Assembly (NCBI GenBank): GCA_035297145.1
Contig: DATGZN010000073.1
Span: 50,037-114,036, forward strand
Length of the DNA: 64,000 bases
DNA from: QHXW01 sp035297145
GTDB taxonomy: Bacteria; Acidobacteriota; Terriglobia; Bryobacterales; Bryobacteraceae
Direction of reading: 5' to 3'
The notes beneath the pieces were generated by a model, which saw only the letters and a program-made list of their open reading frames with translations, was not told the origin of the DNA and searched no databases. Each line of letters starts with the position of its first letter. The first letter of the stretch is position 1. This document shows positions 44,987-53,688 of this stretch, piece after piece. The translations under genes were made by a program, and so were the position numbers.

Positions 44987-46663
44987 TCAATATCCTCTGG
45001 CCGTGCCCTCGGTGCGCGCGTCGGCGTCACCTTCCAGCCACCCGTCCTGAACACGGATAGCTGCTACCTCACCCTGGTGGTCTTCGATCTCGACGGCGTG
45101 GCCGCGCACTTTCAGCAGTGTCACCGTATCCGGCGAAAAGCCCGGCTCTAGGCGCAGTACATCGGGCATCCACTGATGGTGCAGACGCGGCGCATCCACC
45201 GCATCGGCGATGTTCATGCCGAAGTCGATCACATTCACCAGCACTTCGAGTACAGTGTTGATGATGGTGGGTCCGCCCGGCGATCCCACCACCAGATACA
45301 GTTTGCCGTCACGAAGCACAATCGCCGGCGTCATCGATGACAGCGGCGTCTTACGCGGCTGGATGGCATTGGCCTCACCCTGGATCAACCCGAACAGATT
45401 CGGCTCACCGGGCTTGGCGGCGAAATCGTCCATCTCGTCATTCAACAGAAAACCCAGCTTGGTCGCCGTCACCGCGCTGCCAAAACCGTTATTCAGCGTG
45501 TATGTCACTGCCACGGCGTTGCCCTCCGCATCCACGATCGAGTAATGCGTGGTATCGCCGCTTTCGAACGTCTGCAACTTCCCGGGATGTAGGGTAGCGC
45601 TGGGCGTCGCGTGAACCGGGTCAATCGATCGCCGTAGCTCCCCGACGTATCGCGGATTTAGCAGGCCGGCTACCGGAACATGATAGAAATCCGGATCGCC
45701 CATGTACTCGCTGCGGTCCGCGAAGTAGCGACGCATCGTTTCCGCAAGAAAGTGGATTTCGGCGGCCGAACCGAAACCCGATTTTTCATAGCCCGAGCCT
45801 TCCAGCACACCCAGCATTTGCAAGATCCCCACACCACCCGAGCTGGGCGGAGGGGCGGTGACGATGGTGTAACCGCGATACGAGCCTGTGAGCGGTACGC
45901 GCTCGATCACACGGTAGCTCTTCAGGTCGTCCGTCGTGATCAGCCCGCCGTGGGCCTTCATGTCCGCGGCCAGCACCTCGGCCGTCTCCCCTTCGTAGAA
46001 ATCCTTCGCTCCCCCATCGCGAATGCGCTCTAGCGTGCGCGCCAGTTCCGGCTGCACCAGCCGTTCGCCGGCTTCGTAGAATCTTCCGTCTTTCAGGAAA
46101 ATGCGCTTCGACTCAGGGAACCTGCCCAGCCGTTCGCTAGTGGACGCGTTCCGCAAAGATTGCGCCAGGCCATACGAAACCGGAAAACCGTCCGACGCCA
46201 GCCGCACCGCCGGGTCTACCAGATCCGCCCAATGCTTGCGCCCATATTTTTGATGGGCGAACGCCAAGCCCCGCACTGTCCCCGGGACTCCCGAAGCGCG
46301 ATAACCCACCACGCTGTCCGCGCTGGCCTTGCCGTCGGGCCCGACGTACATGTTGCGCGAAGCCCGCTCCGGCGCGCGCTCGCGAAAATCGATGAAGGTG
46401 GTTCGTCCGTCTGCGAATCGTGCTAACAGGAACCCGCCGCCGCCAATGTTCCCCGCTGCTGGATGCGTCACCGCCAGAGCGAACCCAACCGCTACCGCTG
46501 CGTCGATGGCATTTCCGCCGGATTCCAACACCGCAAGACCAATGTCCGTAGCATGCGCCTCCCGCGTGGCCACCATGCCGTGCCGCGACCGTACCGGCTG
46601 CCGAGCGCATAGCCCGGCGCCGGAAGTCGCAACCAGCGCGGCCACAAGCGCAAACTTTTGCAT
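44987..46663 (-). CDS. ggt: Gamma-glutamyltransferase
   Basis: 558 residues with a signal peptide (about 1-20). It cleaves gamma-glutamyl peptides such as glutathione in the periplasm after self-processing. The autoprocessing site is GDTTHYS with nucleophile T371, and the N-terminal substrate region GGNAIDAAVA and GNIGGGGF are present. The small-subunit region SSMTPAIVLRDGKLYLVVGSPGG-like motif is intact (serine pair and glycines). It precedes the isomerase-like gene by 4 bases, so they are likely one transcript. Confidence 0.94.
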   Translation of the reverse strand: MQKFALVAALVATSGAGLCARQPVRSRHGMVATREAHATDIGLAVLESGGNAIDAAVAVGFALAVTHPAAGNIGGGGFLLARFADGRTTFIDFRERAPERASRNMYVGPDGKASADSVVGYRASGVPGTVRGLAFAHQKYGRKHWADLVDPAVRLASDGFPVSYGLAQSLRNASTSERLGRFPESKRIFLKDGRFYEAGERLVQPELARTLERIRDGGAKDFYEGETAEVLAADMKAHGGLITTDDLKSYRVIERVPLTGSYRGYTIVTAPPPSSGGVGILQMLGVLEGSGYEKSGFGSAAEIHFLAETMRRYFADRSEYMGDPDFYHVPVAGLLNPRYVGELRRSIDPVHATPSATLHPGKLQTFESGDTTHYSIVDAEGNAVAVTYTLNNGFGSAVTATKLGFLLNDEMDDFAAKPGEPNLFGLIQGEANAIQPRKTPLSSMTPAIVLRDGKLYLVVGSPGGPTIINTVLEVLVNVIDFGMNIADAVDAPRLHHQWMPDVLRLEPGFSPDTVTLLKVRGHAVEIEDHQGEVAAIRVQDGWLEGDADARTEGTARGY

Positions 46664-46748
46664 AAGTTTTGATTCTACCAGCAGGTGTTGTGTGGCAGCC
46701 TAGCAGTGCGCTAATTCGGCCGATGGCGCGGAACTTCGATCGACCCGG

Positions 46749-46847
46749 TGTAGCGAAGGGACACGCGCCTTTTGCGGGTACCTGCGGCTGTGAGGCAGGC
46801 ACGTGAGAAAAGCCGCGGGTATCCCGCCAACCCCGCGGTATCCCGCG
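46749..46847. repeat. Intergenic repeat cluster: dispersed 37-base element and two GC-rich hairpins
   Basis: The first part (46751-46787) is a near copy of 57575-57610; both start TAGCG, contain TTTTGCGGG and end CCTGCGG. Then come hairpins GCGGG-TAT-CCCGC (46815-46827) and CGCGG-TATC-CCGCG (46834-46847), which repeat one another. The whole lies in the 287-base gap between ggt and the methyltransferase gene and contains no supported gene. Confidence 0.55.
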
Positions 46848-46950
46848 CTACAGAGATAGGTGTTTCAATCGGACAATGTCGCCCATGACCAGACCGCCGC
46901 CAAGAATCAACGCACTCTTAGCGCGCTACCGACAGCCTTAAGCGCGGAAT

Positions 46951-48309
46951 TCAATCCCTAGGCTGGATCACATTCGCCGGTTCGTAGAGAATCTCCGCGG
47001 GCTCGCTGAACCGGCTATGGATCGTGCGGATTCTCACCTCATGCCGCCCAGGGCTCCAGCCCACCGGCAACGTTGCGTTAATCTGCCACTCGCGATTTCC
47101 GAGGTTCGCTAGCACCAGGATTGGCTGCTGTCTGCCGTCCAGTTCCAGCACAACATTGCCTGTCTGCAGCCCGGCTTCAACGCTCAGAAAGCGGCAGGAA
47201 AGGTATTCCGCCTTATACCCGCGAAAGACGTTGCTCCTGTCCAGAGTGTTCTCCGCCGCAACCCAGGTGGGAGCGGGACCGTCGCCTTCTTGCGCGGCCG
47301 CCTGCGCCTGCACCATCGCGTCTCCCACAGTTATCAAAAAGCCCTGGCTGAACCGGCTGTTCGCCGTGCGGATGCGAACCTCGTGCGTCCCCGCATCGAG
47401 GCCAGGCGGCAGCTTGGCGTTTGCCTGCCACCCGCCGCTTCCGTCGTTTGTCAACATAAGGACGGGCACGCCATATCCATCCACCTCAATGCGAATCTGG
47501 CTGCGATCGAGCGGCTCCTCGCTCCGCAGATAAAGGCACATGTACTCGTCTTTCGGCGGATGGAAGCGCGGCTCGAGCGTCCGGTTATTGACTACCGAGC
47601 AAAGCCACGGTGCGGCTGCGGTGGCATCCGAACATGGTCCCCACTTGCGGTGACAGGTCACCCCCGCGCGATTCTGTTCCGAGTATTCGAGCTGCACGCG
47701 TGCAAACCCAGCCGACCGGCAGAGCGCCTCCAGGCACTTCGTGGTTGGCCCGCACCAGTTATCCAACTGCCCGCCTAACTCGTCAGTCTCGTAAAAATCC
47801 ATTGAGCAGGAGTCTCCGTCGGTAACGAACGACTCAACGAATGCTGTCTCCCGCGTCAGCGCGCAGATTTTCTCCAATCCCAGCAGCGGATGCCGCAGGT
47901 GGTAGAGAACGCCGAAGAACAGCACATAATCAAAACGCCCGAGGCTTTCCGGTGTCAACTCGTCGACGTCCAGAGTGCGGTACTCGACCTGCGACGCGAG
48001 AAGCTCGCGTGCCGCGCGGAATTCCTGGAGATCCACGCAATCCACCGCCACAACCTGCGCGCCTCTGCGCTCCAGCTCAAAGCTGTTCCAGCCGGTGGCC
48101 GCCCCCACATCCAGGACGCGCTTCCCGCTGAGTTCCCGCGGAATCGGATAACGCTGGATGCGAGCCCGCAGCGCCTCCACGCTGACCACTCCGGGAATCA
48201 GACGTCCGTCCGGCAACTCGATGCTGTGGAACCACGTGTCTTTGGTGAGAGCGGCGACTCCTTCCTGCATGCGCCGCCGGAAGTCCGCATCTTTGGCCAG
48301 ATCCGTCAT
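46951..48309 (-). CDS. SAM-dependent methyltransferase with a duplicated C-terminal beta module
   Basis: 452 residues. Residues 1-245 are a class I methyltransferase of the CmoB/DUF1698-like type, with motif I VLDVGAATGW at 65-74 and a region VLFFGVLYHLRHP. Residues 255-325 and 368-438 are two copies of one module, each ending HEVRIRT..SRFS (309-321 and 423-435), with shared WQ.NA.LP.G. Each looks like an Ig/IPT-type sandwich. The acceptor is unknown; the modules may bind a polysaccharide or protein partner. It overlaps rlmB by 4 bases. Confidence 0.78.
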   Translation of the reverse strand: MTDLAKDADFRRRMQEGVAALTKDTWFHSIELPDGRLIPGVVSVEALRARIQRYPIPRELSGKRVLDVGAATGWNSFELERRGAQVVAVDCVDLQEFRAARELLASQVEYRTLDVDELTPESLGRFDYVLFFGVLYHLRHPLLGLEKICALTRETAFVESFVTDGDSCSMDFYETDELGGQLDNWCGPTTKCLEALCRSAGFARVQLEYSEQNRAGVTCHRKWGPCSDATAAAPWLCSVVNNRTLEPRFHPPKDEYMCLYLRSEEPLDRSQIRIEVDGYGVPVLMLTNDGSGGWQANAKLPPGLDAGTHEVRIRTANSRFSQGFLITVGDAMVQAQAAAQEGDGPAPTWVAAENTLDRSNVFRGYKAEYLSCRFLSVEAGLQTGNVVLELDGRQQPILVLANLGNREWQINATLPVGWSPGRHEVRIRTIHSRFSEPAEILYEPANVIQPRD

Positions 48310-49037
48310 GCCGGTGATTCTTCAGGCCGCGCTCGCCGCCGCTTCCAATCGAACAGCACCACGCCCGCGGCTACCGACACGTTTAATGACGATATCTTCC
48401 CTGACATTGGAATCCGCAACAGTACGTCGCAATGCTGGCGCACCATCTGGTGCAGTCCCTTGCCTTCCGCGCCGAACACCAGCACCGCGCGCTCGGCGTA
48501 ATCCACCGTGTCGTAATCCTGGTCACCGCGCTCATCGACGCCGTATATCCAGAAGCCGCTCTTCTTCAGATCTTCGAGCGCGCGGTTGATATTGGTCACG
48601 CGGACCACGGGAAGATGCTCCAGTGCGCCCGCGGCCGCCTTTGCCACAGTGTCCGTCAGCCCCGCCGCGCGACGCTCCGGCACTATAATCGCGTCCGCGC
48701 CCGCTGCATGCGCTGTGCGGATCACGGCACCCAGGTTGTGGGGGTCCTCCAAGCCATCCAGCACCACCAGCATGTGTGCCGCCCCGGCAACATCTTCCAG
48801 CTCCGCATATTGCTTCGCCGCTCCCAGGGCCACCACCCCCTGATGTGCCGCGCTGCCCGCCAGCCGGTCGAGCGCCGCGCGTTCCTCGAAGCGCAGCGGC
48901 GTCGAGTTCTTGCGCGAAAGATCGATGATCTCTTGCACTCGGGCTCCGCCCACGCCCTTCGCCACCAGCACGCGGTCCAGCGGCCGGCGCGCCCGTAGCG
49001 CTTCCGCGACAGGATGAATCCCGATCAGAATGGCCAC
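48306..49037 (-). CDS. rlmB: 23S rRNA (guanosine-2'-O-)-methyltransferase, RlmB-like SpoU family
   Basis: 243 residues, the standard length. It methylates the ribose of a guanosine (G2251 in E. coli) of 23S rRNA. The N-terminal L30e-like domain (IGIHPVAEALRARRPLDRVLV) and the SPOUT motifs are visible: ILVVLDGLEDPHNLGAVIRTA, VLVFGAEGKGLHQMVRQHCD, and IPMSGKISSLNVSVAAGVVLF. The next gene starts inside its stop. Confidence 0.93.
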   Translation of the reverse strand: MAILIGIHPVAEALRARRPLDRVLVAKGVGGARVQEIIDLSRKNSTPLRFEERAALDRLAGSAAHQGVVALGAAKQYAELEDVAGAAHMLVVLDGLEDPHNLGAVIRTAHAAGADAIIVPERRAAGLTDTVAKAAAGALEHLPVVRVTNINRALEDLKKSGFWIYGVDERGDQDYDTVDYAERAVLVFGAEGKGLHQMVRQHCDVLLRIPMSGKISSLNVSVAAGVVLFDWKRRRARPEESPA

Positions 49038-49043
49038 GTGCGC

Positions 49044-49547
49044 CTATTGCTCGGGCTCGACGCGCAACCCGTTGTTGAAGCGATTCGTGAAATTCGCCAT
49101 GGCCGTCACGAGCGTGATCTCCACAATCTGCTCGTCGTTGAAGTAGCGAAACAGCGCATCGCCGCTCTCGGCGGCCGATGCCGATTCTGTCAATTCCCGT
49201 GCGTACTGAATCGCTGCCCGGTCGGCCTGGCTGAAACCTTGATACTGCTCGGTCTCGAGCGCACGGATTTCCTCATCCGTAATACCCGCCTTCTTGGCCG
49301 ATGCCTTGTGCGCCGCCGTACAGTAGGCGCATTCATTGGTCAGCGACGCGGTCAGATAAACTAGCTCCTTTGTGCGCCGGTCCGCCGCGCCTGGACCCAC
49401 AATCGCCGCATAGAGCGGCGGAAAGTGCCTCAGCACTTCCGACTTGTGCGCCATCATGCGGAAGAAATGGTTTTCGCGCTTGCTCTTGCTCTCCAGTTCG
49501 GCGAGCGTCTCGTTCTGGGAAGGTTCAACTAGCGGGATCAAAGCCAT
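49044..49547 (-). CDS. AhpD-like / carboxymuconolactone decarboxylase family protein
   Basis: 167 residues. The alkylhydroperoxidase-type redox motif ECAYCTAAHKASAKKAG gives the Cys pair and the following His that relay reducing equivalents. The first third (LESKSKRENHFFRMMAHKSEVLRHF) matches uncharacterised peroxidase-related proteins. Probably protects against peroxides. It precedes rlmB by 6 bases, transcribed with it. Confidence 0.85.
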   Translation of the reverse strand: MALIPLVEPSQNETLAELESKSKRENHFFRMMAHKSEVLRHFPPLYAAIVGPGAADRRTKELVYLTASLTNECAYCTAAHKASAKKAGITDEEIRALETEQYQGFSQADRAAIQYARELTESASAAESGDALFRYFNDEQIVEITLVTAMANFTNRFNNGLRVEPEQ

Positions 49548-49574
49548 ACAAACAGTATATGTGGGACGGAATCG

Positions 49575-50549
49575 TCAGCCCATCCACTGCGGATGCGTGG
49601 CCGTGCCGTCGAATTGTGCCGTGGTCTTGAACGGCTCGTACAGGCCCGATAAGGCAGCTTCTCGAGTCTTGGCGACCAGTGCGGCGAGTTCGGATTGCGT
49701 GAAAGGCTTGAACGTGCGCGCGGCTTCGAACGCCTGGTCCAGCCGCTCCATGGCATCGCAACCGGTGATGACCACCGAAGTCTGCAAATTGAGCGCGTAG
49801 TGCAGGCACTCGATAGGCGTGGCCACTCCCGCCTTGAGCACATTGCCGAATGCCATTGGTTTCATGCCCAGCACGCCGATGCCTTCCTTCACCAGCCGCG
49901 GAACAACATTGTGTGAGAAGCTGCGAAAATGGTAGTCCAACACGTTCAGCGGCATCTGGCAGGTATCGAAGTGGAACTTGTGTTGGGCGGCAACATCCAG
50001 CATGCGCAGATGCACTAGCGGGTCCTTATGTCCCGTGAAACCGATATAGCGAACCTTGCCGGCCTGCTTCGCCGCCATCACCGCTTCATGTGCGCCGCCG
50101 GGAGCGAAGTACCGGTCAGGATCTTCGAGCCGGATGTTTTCGTGAAACTGGATCAGATCGATCACGTCCGTCTGGAGCCGCCGCAATGATGTGTCGATGT
50201 CGCGCGCCGCAGCCTCCCGCGTCCGTCCGTTGAACTTGGTCATCAGGAATACGCGCTTGCGGTACCCGTCCTTTAGCGCCTTGCCCATCAGAATCTCGCT
50301 CTTGCCTTCGTGATAATCGCAGGAGTTGTCGAGGAAATTCATGCCGCGATCCACGGCGCTGCGCACAATCCCAATTCCCTCGTTCTCATCCGCCGGCACG
50401 CCGGCGTGGTATCCACCCAGCCCGATCGCCGACACCTGCTCGCCCGTGCTGCCGAGCTTCCGGTAGATCATGCCGTCCGAGCTTGCACCTTGAAGCGAGG
50501 ACGTCAGTTGCAACGCGGCGAGACCCGCGATGAATTCGCGCCTTTCCAT
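49575..50549 (-). CDS. Aldo/keto reductase with Tat-like N-terminus
   Basis: 324 residues from ATG 50549. It has an R-R-E-F-I segment (residues 3-7) followed by a hydrophobic stretch (AGLAALQLTSSL), consistent with a twin-arginine leader. The AKR barrel follows: GLGGYHAGVP, D-x5-Y active-site region LDNSCDYHEGKSEILMGKAL, K in LMTKFNGR and H in LIQFHENI. The NADP-linked reductase role is a class-level inference. The start choice relies on the ribosome site at 50558-50565. Confidence 0.85.
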   Translation of the reverse strand: MERREFIAGLAALQLTSSLQGASSDGMIYRKLGSTGEQVSAIGLGGYHAGVPADENEGIGIVRSAVDRGMNFLDNSCDYHEGKSEILMGKALKDGYRKRVFLMTKFNGRTREAAARDIDTSLRRLQTDVIDLIQFHENIRLEDPDRYFAPGGAHEAVMAAKQAGKVRYIGFTGHKDPLVHLRMLDVAAQHKFHFDTCQMPLNVLDYHFRSFSHNVVPRLVKEGIGVLGMKPMAFGNVLKAGVATPIECLHYALNLQTSVVITGCDAMERLDQAFEAARTFKPFTQSELAALVAKTREAALSGLYEPFKTTAQFDGTATHPQWMG

Positions 50550-50557
50550 GTCTGTTG

Positions 50558-50565
50558 CCTCCTCC
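50558..50565 (-). promoter_or_regulatory. Strong Shine-Dalgarno deciding the aldo/keto reductase start
   Basis: On the minus strand GGAGGAGG lies 8 bases ahead of the ATG at 50549, so that ATG rather than the one at 50567 is the likely start. Confidence 0.6.
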
Positions 50566-50710
50566 AAATAGATTACTCGCTGCGCAGCAGGACGGCACGG
50601 CGACCGTCACCCGCCCGGTGACTTCATTACGGAATCGCTTCGTTTAGGTTAAAATTACACTTGCGCTCCAGCCTGGAAATAGTAAGATAGACAGTTTCCG
50701 AGGAGCAGCA

Positions 50711-51040
50711 ATGAAAGCCAAGAAAGCCATCAAGCGGTTGAGTAAGGTTGAGTCGATCCTCGCCAACGTGATCGACCAGTTTTCGGCGAGCGATAACGGG
50801 TTGCGCGAGTTACTCGACTCCGCCAAGACTTCGATTGTCCGCGCGAAGAAGAGCGTCGGGCTGCAAGAGTCATCCAAAGCGGCTAAGAAACCGCCTTCCA
50901 GAGCAGACAAGTCTCAGCGCGCGCGCCTGTCAGCGGAAGGCCGGAAAAACATTTCCATAGCTGCGAAGAAGCGCTGGGCGCTGGCAAAGCGCAAGGGTAT
51001 GAACGCTGTTACCGGGCGAAAACTGAAAAAGACGGCCTAA
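50711..51040 (+). CDS. Hypothetical Lys-rich 109-residue protein
   Basis: A very basic, soluble protein: the N-terminal helix (KVESILANVIDQFSASDNGLRELL) is followed by a Lys/Ala/Ser-rich linker and a conserved-looking end ARLSAEGRKNISIAAKKRWA. This resembles, from memory, small acidobacterial proteins and nucleic-acid-binding tails. The gene is divergent from the aldo/keto reductase; a GAGGAGC stretch stands about 9 bases before ATG 50711. DNA or RNA binding is a guess from charge. Confidence 0.6.
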   Translation: MKAKKAIKRLSKVESILANVIDQFSASDNGLRELLDSAKTSIVRAKKSVGLQESSKAAKKPPSRADKSQRARLSAEGRKNISIAAKKRWALAKRKGMNAVTGRKLKKTA

Positions 51041-51063
51041 GCCGCGCTTTCGGTCAGTGCGCC

Positions 51064-51312
51064 TCAGCCAATCTCGTCGCGCTCGACTCTCCACTCCGTC
51101 CACTGTGTCCCGCGGAGTTGAGAGTCACGGATAGGCTTCCCCACGCGCATCTGATCCCAGTCATATGCCAACTCAGCGCCGCACTCCAGGCATGTGACGT
51201 AAGTCGCGCGCCGCCTGGGCGCACCTGAGCCGGACCTGCCGATCAACGTCAGCGGGAACGAGGTTTTTGGATGCGCACAGCCAAAGAAGTGGTTGAGCAG
51301 AGCTTCCAGCAC
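51064..51312 (-). CDS. Small zinc-ribbon-like protein
   Basis: The conserved-looking part runs from a GTG at 51312: LLNHFFGCAHPKTSFP ... TYVTCLECGAELAYDW. One C-x-H and one C-x2-C pair make a plausible zinc-binding knuckle, and similar short acidobacterial proteins are known from memory. The frame is open upstream to 51438, but that section (Ser/Pro-rich) looks unrelated, and no clean ribosome site fixes the start. Function unknown. Confidence 0.5.
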   Translation of the reverse strand: MLEALLNHFFGCAHPKTSFPLTLIGRSGSGAPRRRATYVTCLECGAELAYDWDQMRVGKPIRDSQLRGTQWTEWRVERDEIG

Positions 51313-51452
51313 ACCTCCACTCTGGCAATTCAGATGCCGTAGCAATACCTTGCCCGCAATTGAGCTTGTGCCCGGCGGCCAACTCCGATCAGGGGAAGTC
51401 TGGCACACACGTGAGTCCGATTGACACGGCGACCTCAAGTGGCGGCACCACT

Positions 51453-52415
51453 CTACTGTTTTGAAAACTTCATGTACTCGTCGCTGATCGTGGCGCTTTG
51501 GTAGTCGCCGGCGTGGATGATCACCCGGTAGCGAAAGCGGAGAGCATGGCTGGGATCCAGCGCCATGCTTCCGTCCGCCGTTTTGTCATTCAGAAAATCG
51601 TGCCAGCCAAAAATGTTGGCGGCGAACAGCCCGTAGCTGCGCGAGTGCCAGTACGTCGGATGCCGCGGATTCGTGGGGTGATCGAGAATCGCAATGCCGA
51701 GTTTCTCTCCTTCGATCTCGCCGAAATAGTCTACCCAACTGGCGCGGTGGCCCCACACCTGCCGCTCGCCGCGACCGCCTTCGGAATCCACCATCAGTCC
51801 CGTGCGTTTGGGGGTTGGCAGAGCCTCCTTGTTCGGCTCCTCCAGGGATGCCGCCAGCCTGATCGCGAATGTGCCCTCTTTCGTATCTCCAAAAGTCACT
51901 TTCTCGACCGGCGTTAACGTGATGTCAAAGTCAATCACGCGCCTTGCCGGCTCAGCATAGAACACCATTTTGCGCGACTCGGTGAGCAGCACTTTGCCAC
52001 TCGGGTCGATCCAGTCAAAAGTCGCTTCAATATCGCCCGAGTCCTTGCCGCCAGCAACGCGCCCGAAACCTTTTAGCACGATCTTCGCGTTCTTCCCATC
52101 GTGCTGGGTAGGCTCATTGGCCCAAAAATCGTAGCCGTTGACGTTGCCGTGGCTGAACCAGAGCCCCCGTTGATGCGGATGGTCATGCGTTTCTCCGGCC
52201 ACGTTCTCCATCGGATAGTGGCGCGTCACGATCGTTCCCGACGCCGCACGCAGCGGATGCAGATACGGCTTGCTCGTTTCGGGCCCGCAAAACAGCGTGG
52301 TGAAAGGCTTGCCACCGATAGTCACCGAGACCTGACCTTTCGTTGCGCCAATCTCCACCTGAGCACAGAGTGGCATGGCTAACAGCGGAACAAACCAGTA
52401 GGAGGATTTCATCAT
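51453..52415 (-). CDS. Exported DUF6807 / PmoA-like family protein
   Basis: 320 residues with a signal peptide (about 1-18, CAQ). The family fold is seen in RHYPMENVAGETHDHPHQRGLWFSHGNVNGYDFW (several His, possibly metal or ligand binding) and HPTYWHSRSYGLFAANIFGWHDFL near the end. The 'methane oxygenase PmoA' label in databases is a naming artefact, and the real role is unknown, perhaps in carbohydrate processing. It is divergent from the amidase gene, with 22 bases between the starts. Confidence 0.78.
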   Translation of the reverse strand: MMKSSYWFVPLLAMPLCAQVEIGATKGQVSVTIGGKPFTTLFCGPETSKPYLHPLRAASGTIVTRHYPMENVAGETHDHPHQRGLWFSHGNVNGYDFWANEPTQHDGKNAKIVLKGFGRVAGGKDSGDIEATFDWIDPSGKVLLTESRKMVFYAEPARRVIDFDITLTPVEKVTFGDTKEGTFAIRLAASLEEPNKEALPTPKRTGLMVDSEGGRGERQVWGHRASWVDYFGEIEGEKLGIAILDHPTNPRHPTYWHSRSYGLFAANIFGWHDFLNDKTADGSMALDPSHALRFRYRVIIHAGDYQSATISDEYMKFSKQ

Positions 52416-52437
52416 TCGGAACTACATTATATGAGGG

Positions 52438-53688
52438 ATGGGGACCGGCAACGAGCGCAAGCTTTATGGCAACAGGCCAACGGCCAGGCGCGGCTTGCTG
52501 CGGCAATTTGTCGAATGGCTCGGTGCGCGCGTGCGTACTCGCGACCAACTGCTGGAGCTCTGCCTGGAGCGCATCGCGGCACGCGATTCGGAGCTGCGTG
52601 CCTGGGTCGAAGTCGCCCCGCAACCGGCTCTTGGCAGCGGCACGCTCAACGGCATTCCGTTCGGCGTCAAAGACATTTACGAAACGCGCGGTATGGCCAC
52701 CGAATACGGTTCCTCGCTCTACTCAGGCAGGAAGGGCGCGACGGACGCCGCGTTGGTTACCGAGCTTCGCACGCGTGGCGCTGTGCTGCTCGGCAAAACG
52801 CACACTACGGCGTTCGCCTATTTCGATCCTGCCTCCACGCGTAACCCACACAATGCCCTGCACACGCCTGGCGGTAGTTCCAGCGGCTCGGCCGCGGCGG
52901 TGGCTGCTGGCATGGCGCCATTCGCGCTGGGCACGCAAACCCTGGGATCCGTGCTTCGTCCGGCCTCGTTCTGCGGAGTCGTGGGATTCAAACCCAGCGC
53001 AGGGCTACTTTCGCTCGAGGGCGTTCTCCCATTCGCGCCGTCGCTCGATACCGCAGGCCTGTTCACCCAAACCGCCGACGACATGCAGTTGCTCTGGGCG
53101 CGCATGGGCCATCCGGAATCCGCGCCCAAACGCGCGTTGGCGATCCCGTCGCTCATGCCTCCAGTCGACCCGCCCATGGAGGCGGCTTTCCGGCGCACCG
53201 TCGAACGCCTCGCTCCGCATTTTCAGGTGAAGGTCGTCGAGATGCCCTCACCCTTCGCGGATCTTGCGCCCGCCGTAAAGCTCATCAACACCTATGAGGG
53301 CGCACGCACACAAGAAATCCGCTGGCGCGAGCATGGATACGCTATCGGACCGAAACTGGCCCAACTCGTCCAGGAAGGATTGCGCATTCCATCAGATCAA
53401 TACCGCGCGGCCCTGAGCACTGTAGCGGACGTCAAACGCGAAATCAGCAGCTTGCTGCGCCAATATCCCCTGCTCGTGACACCAGCGGCTCCGGGCGCTG
53501 CTCCAGAGGGCCTAGCATCCACGGGCGACCCGATCATGAATCTGCCTTGGACCGCCCTCGGCTTGCCCGCGATTTCCATCCCCATGCCCGTACTCGGATT
53601 GCCGCTGGGACTACAACTGGTCGCCGAGTCCGGATCGGACTCCGCGCTTCTGGCTCTTGCCGTCGAGATAGAATCTCTACTCGCATGA
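52438..53688 (+). CDS. Amidase-signature family protein
   Basis: 416 residues. The amidase signature is complete: K78 (PFGVKDIYE), the glycine/serine loop GGSSSGSAAAVAAG with inferred cis-Ser S148, and S171 in GTQTLGSVLRPASFCG. It is shorter than GatA (about 480) and has no GatB/GatC neighbours, so it is probably a hydrolytic amidase, substrate unknown. It overlaps the purine permease gene (ATGA at 53685-53688), suggesting a joint role in use of a nitrogenous compound. Confidence 0.88.
   Translation: MGTGNERKLYGNRPTARRGLLRQFVEWLGARVRTRDQLLELCLERIAARDSELRAWVEVAPQPALGSGTLNGIPFGVKDIYETRGMATEYGSSLYSGRKGATDAALVTELRTRGAVLLGKTHTTAFAYFDPASTRNPHNALHTPGGSSSGSAAAVAAGMAPFALGTQTLGSVLRPASFCGVVGFKPSAGLLSLEGVLPFAPSLDTAGLFTQTADDMQLLWARMGHPESAPKRALAIPSLMPPVDPPMEAAFRRTVERLAPHFQVKVVEMPSPFADLAPAVKLINTYEGARTQEIRWREHGYAIGPKLAQLVQEGLRIPSDQYRAALSTVADVKREISSLLRQYPLLVTPAAPGAAPEGLASTGDPIMNLPWTALGLPAISIPMPVLGLPLGLQLVAESGSDSALLALAVEIESLLA

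Noticed and set aside
46886..46942. Short frame from ATG in the ggt upstream gap
   Set aside because: Only about 18 codons, no ribosome site and no hydrophobic or conserved features.
53547..53684. Long N-terminal extension for the purine permease
   Set aside because: It lies inside the amidase gene in another frame and is basic, not membrane-like; the ATG at 53685 gives the usual family start.
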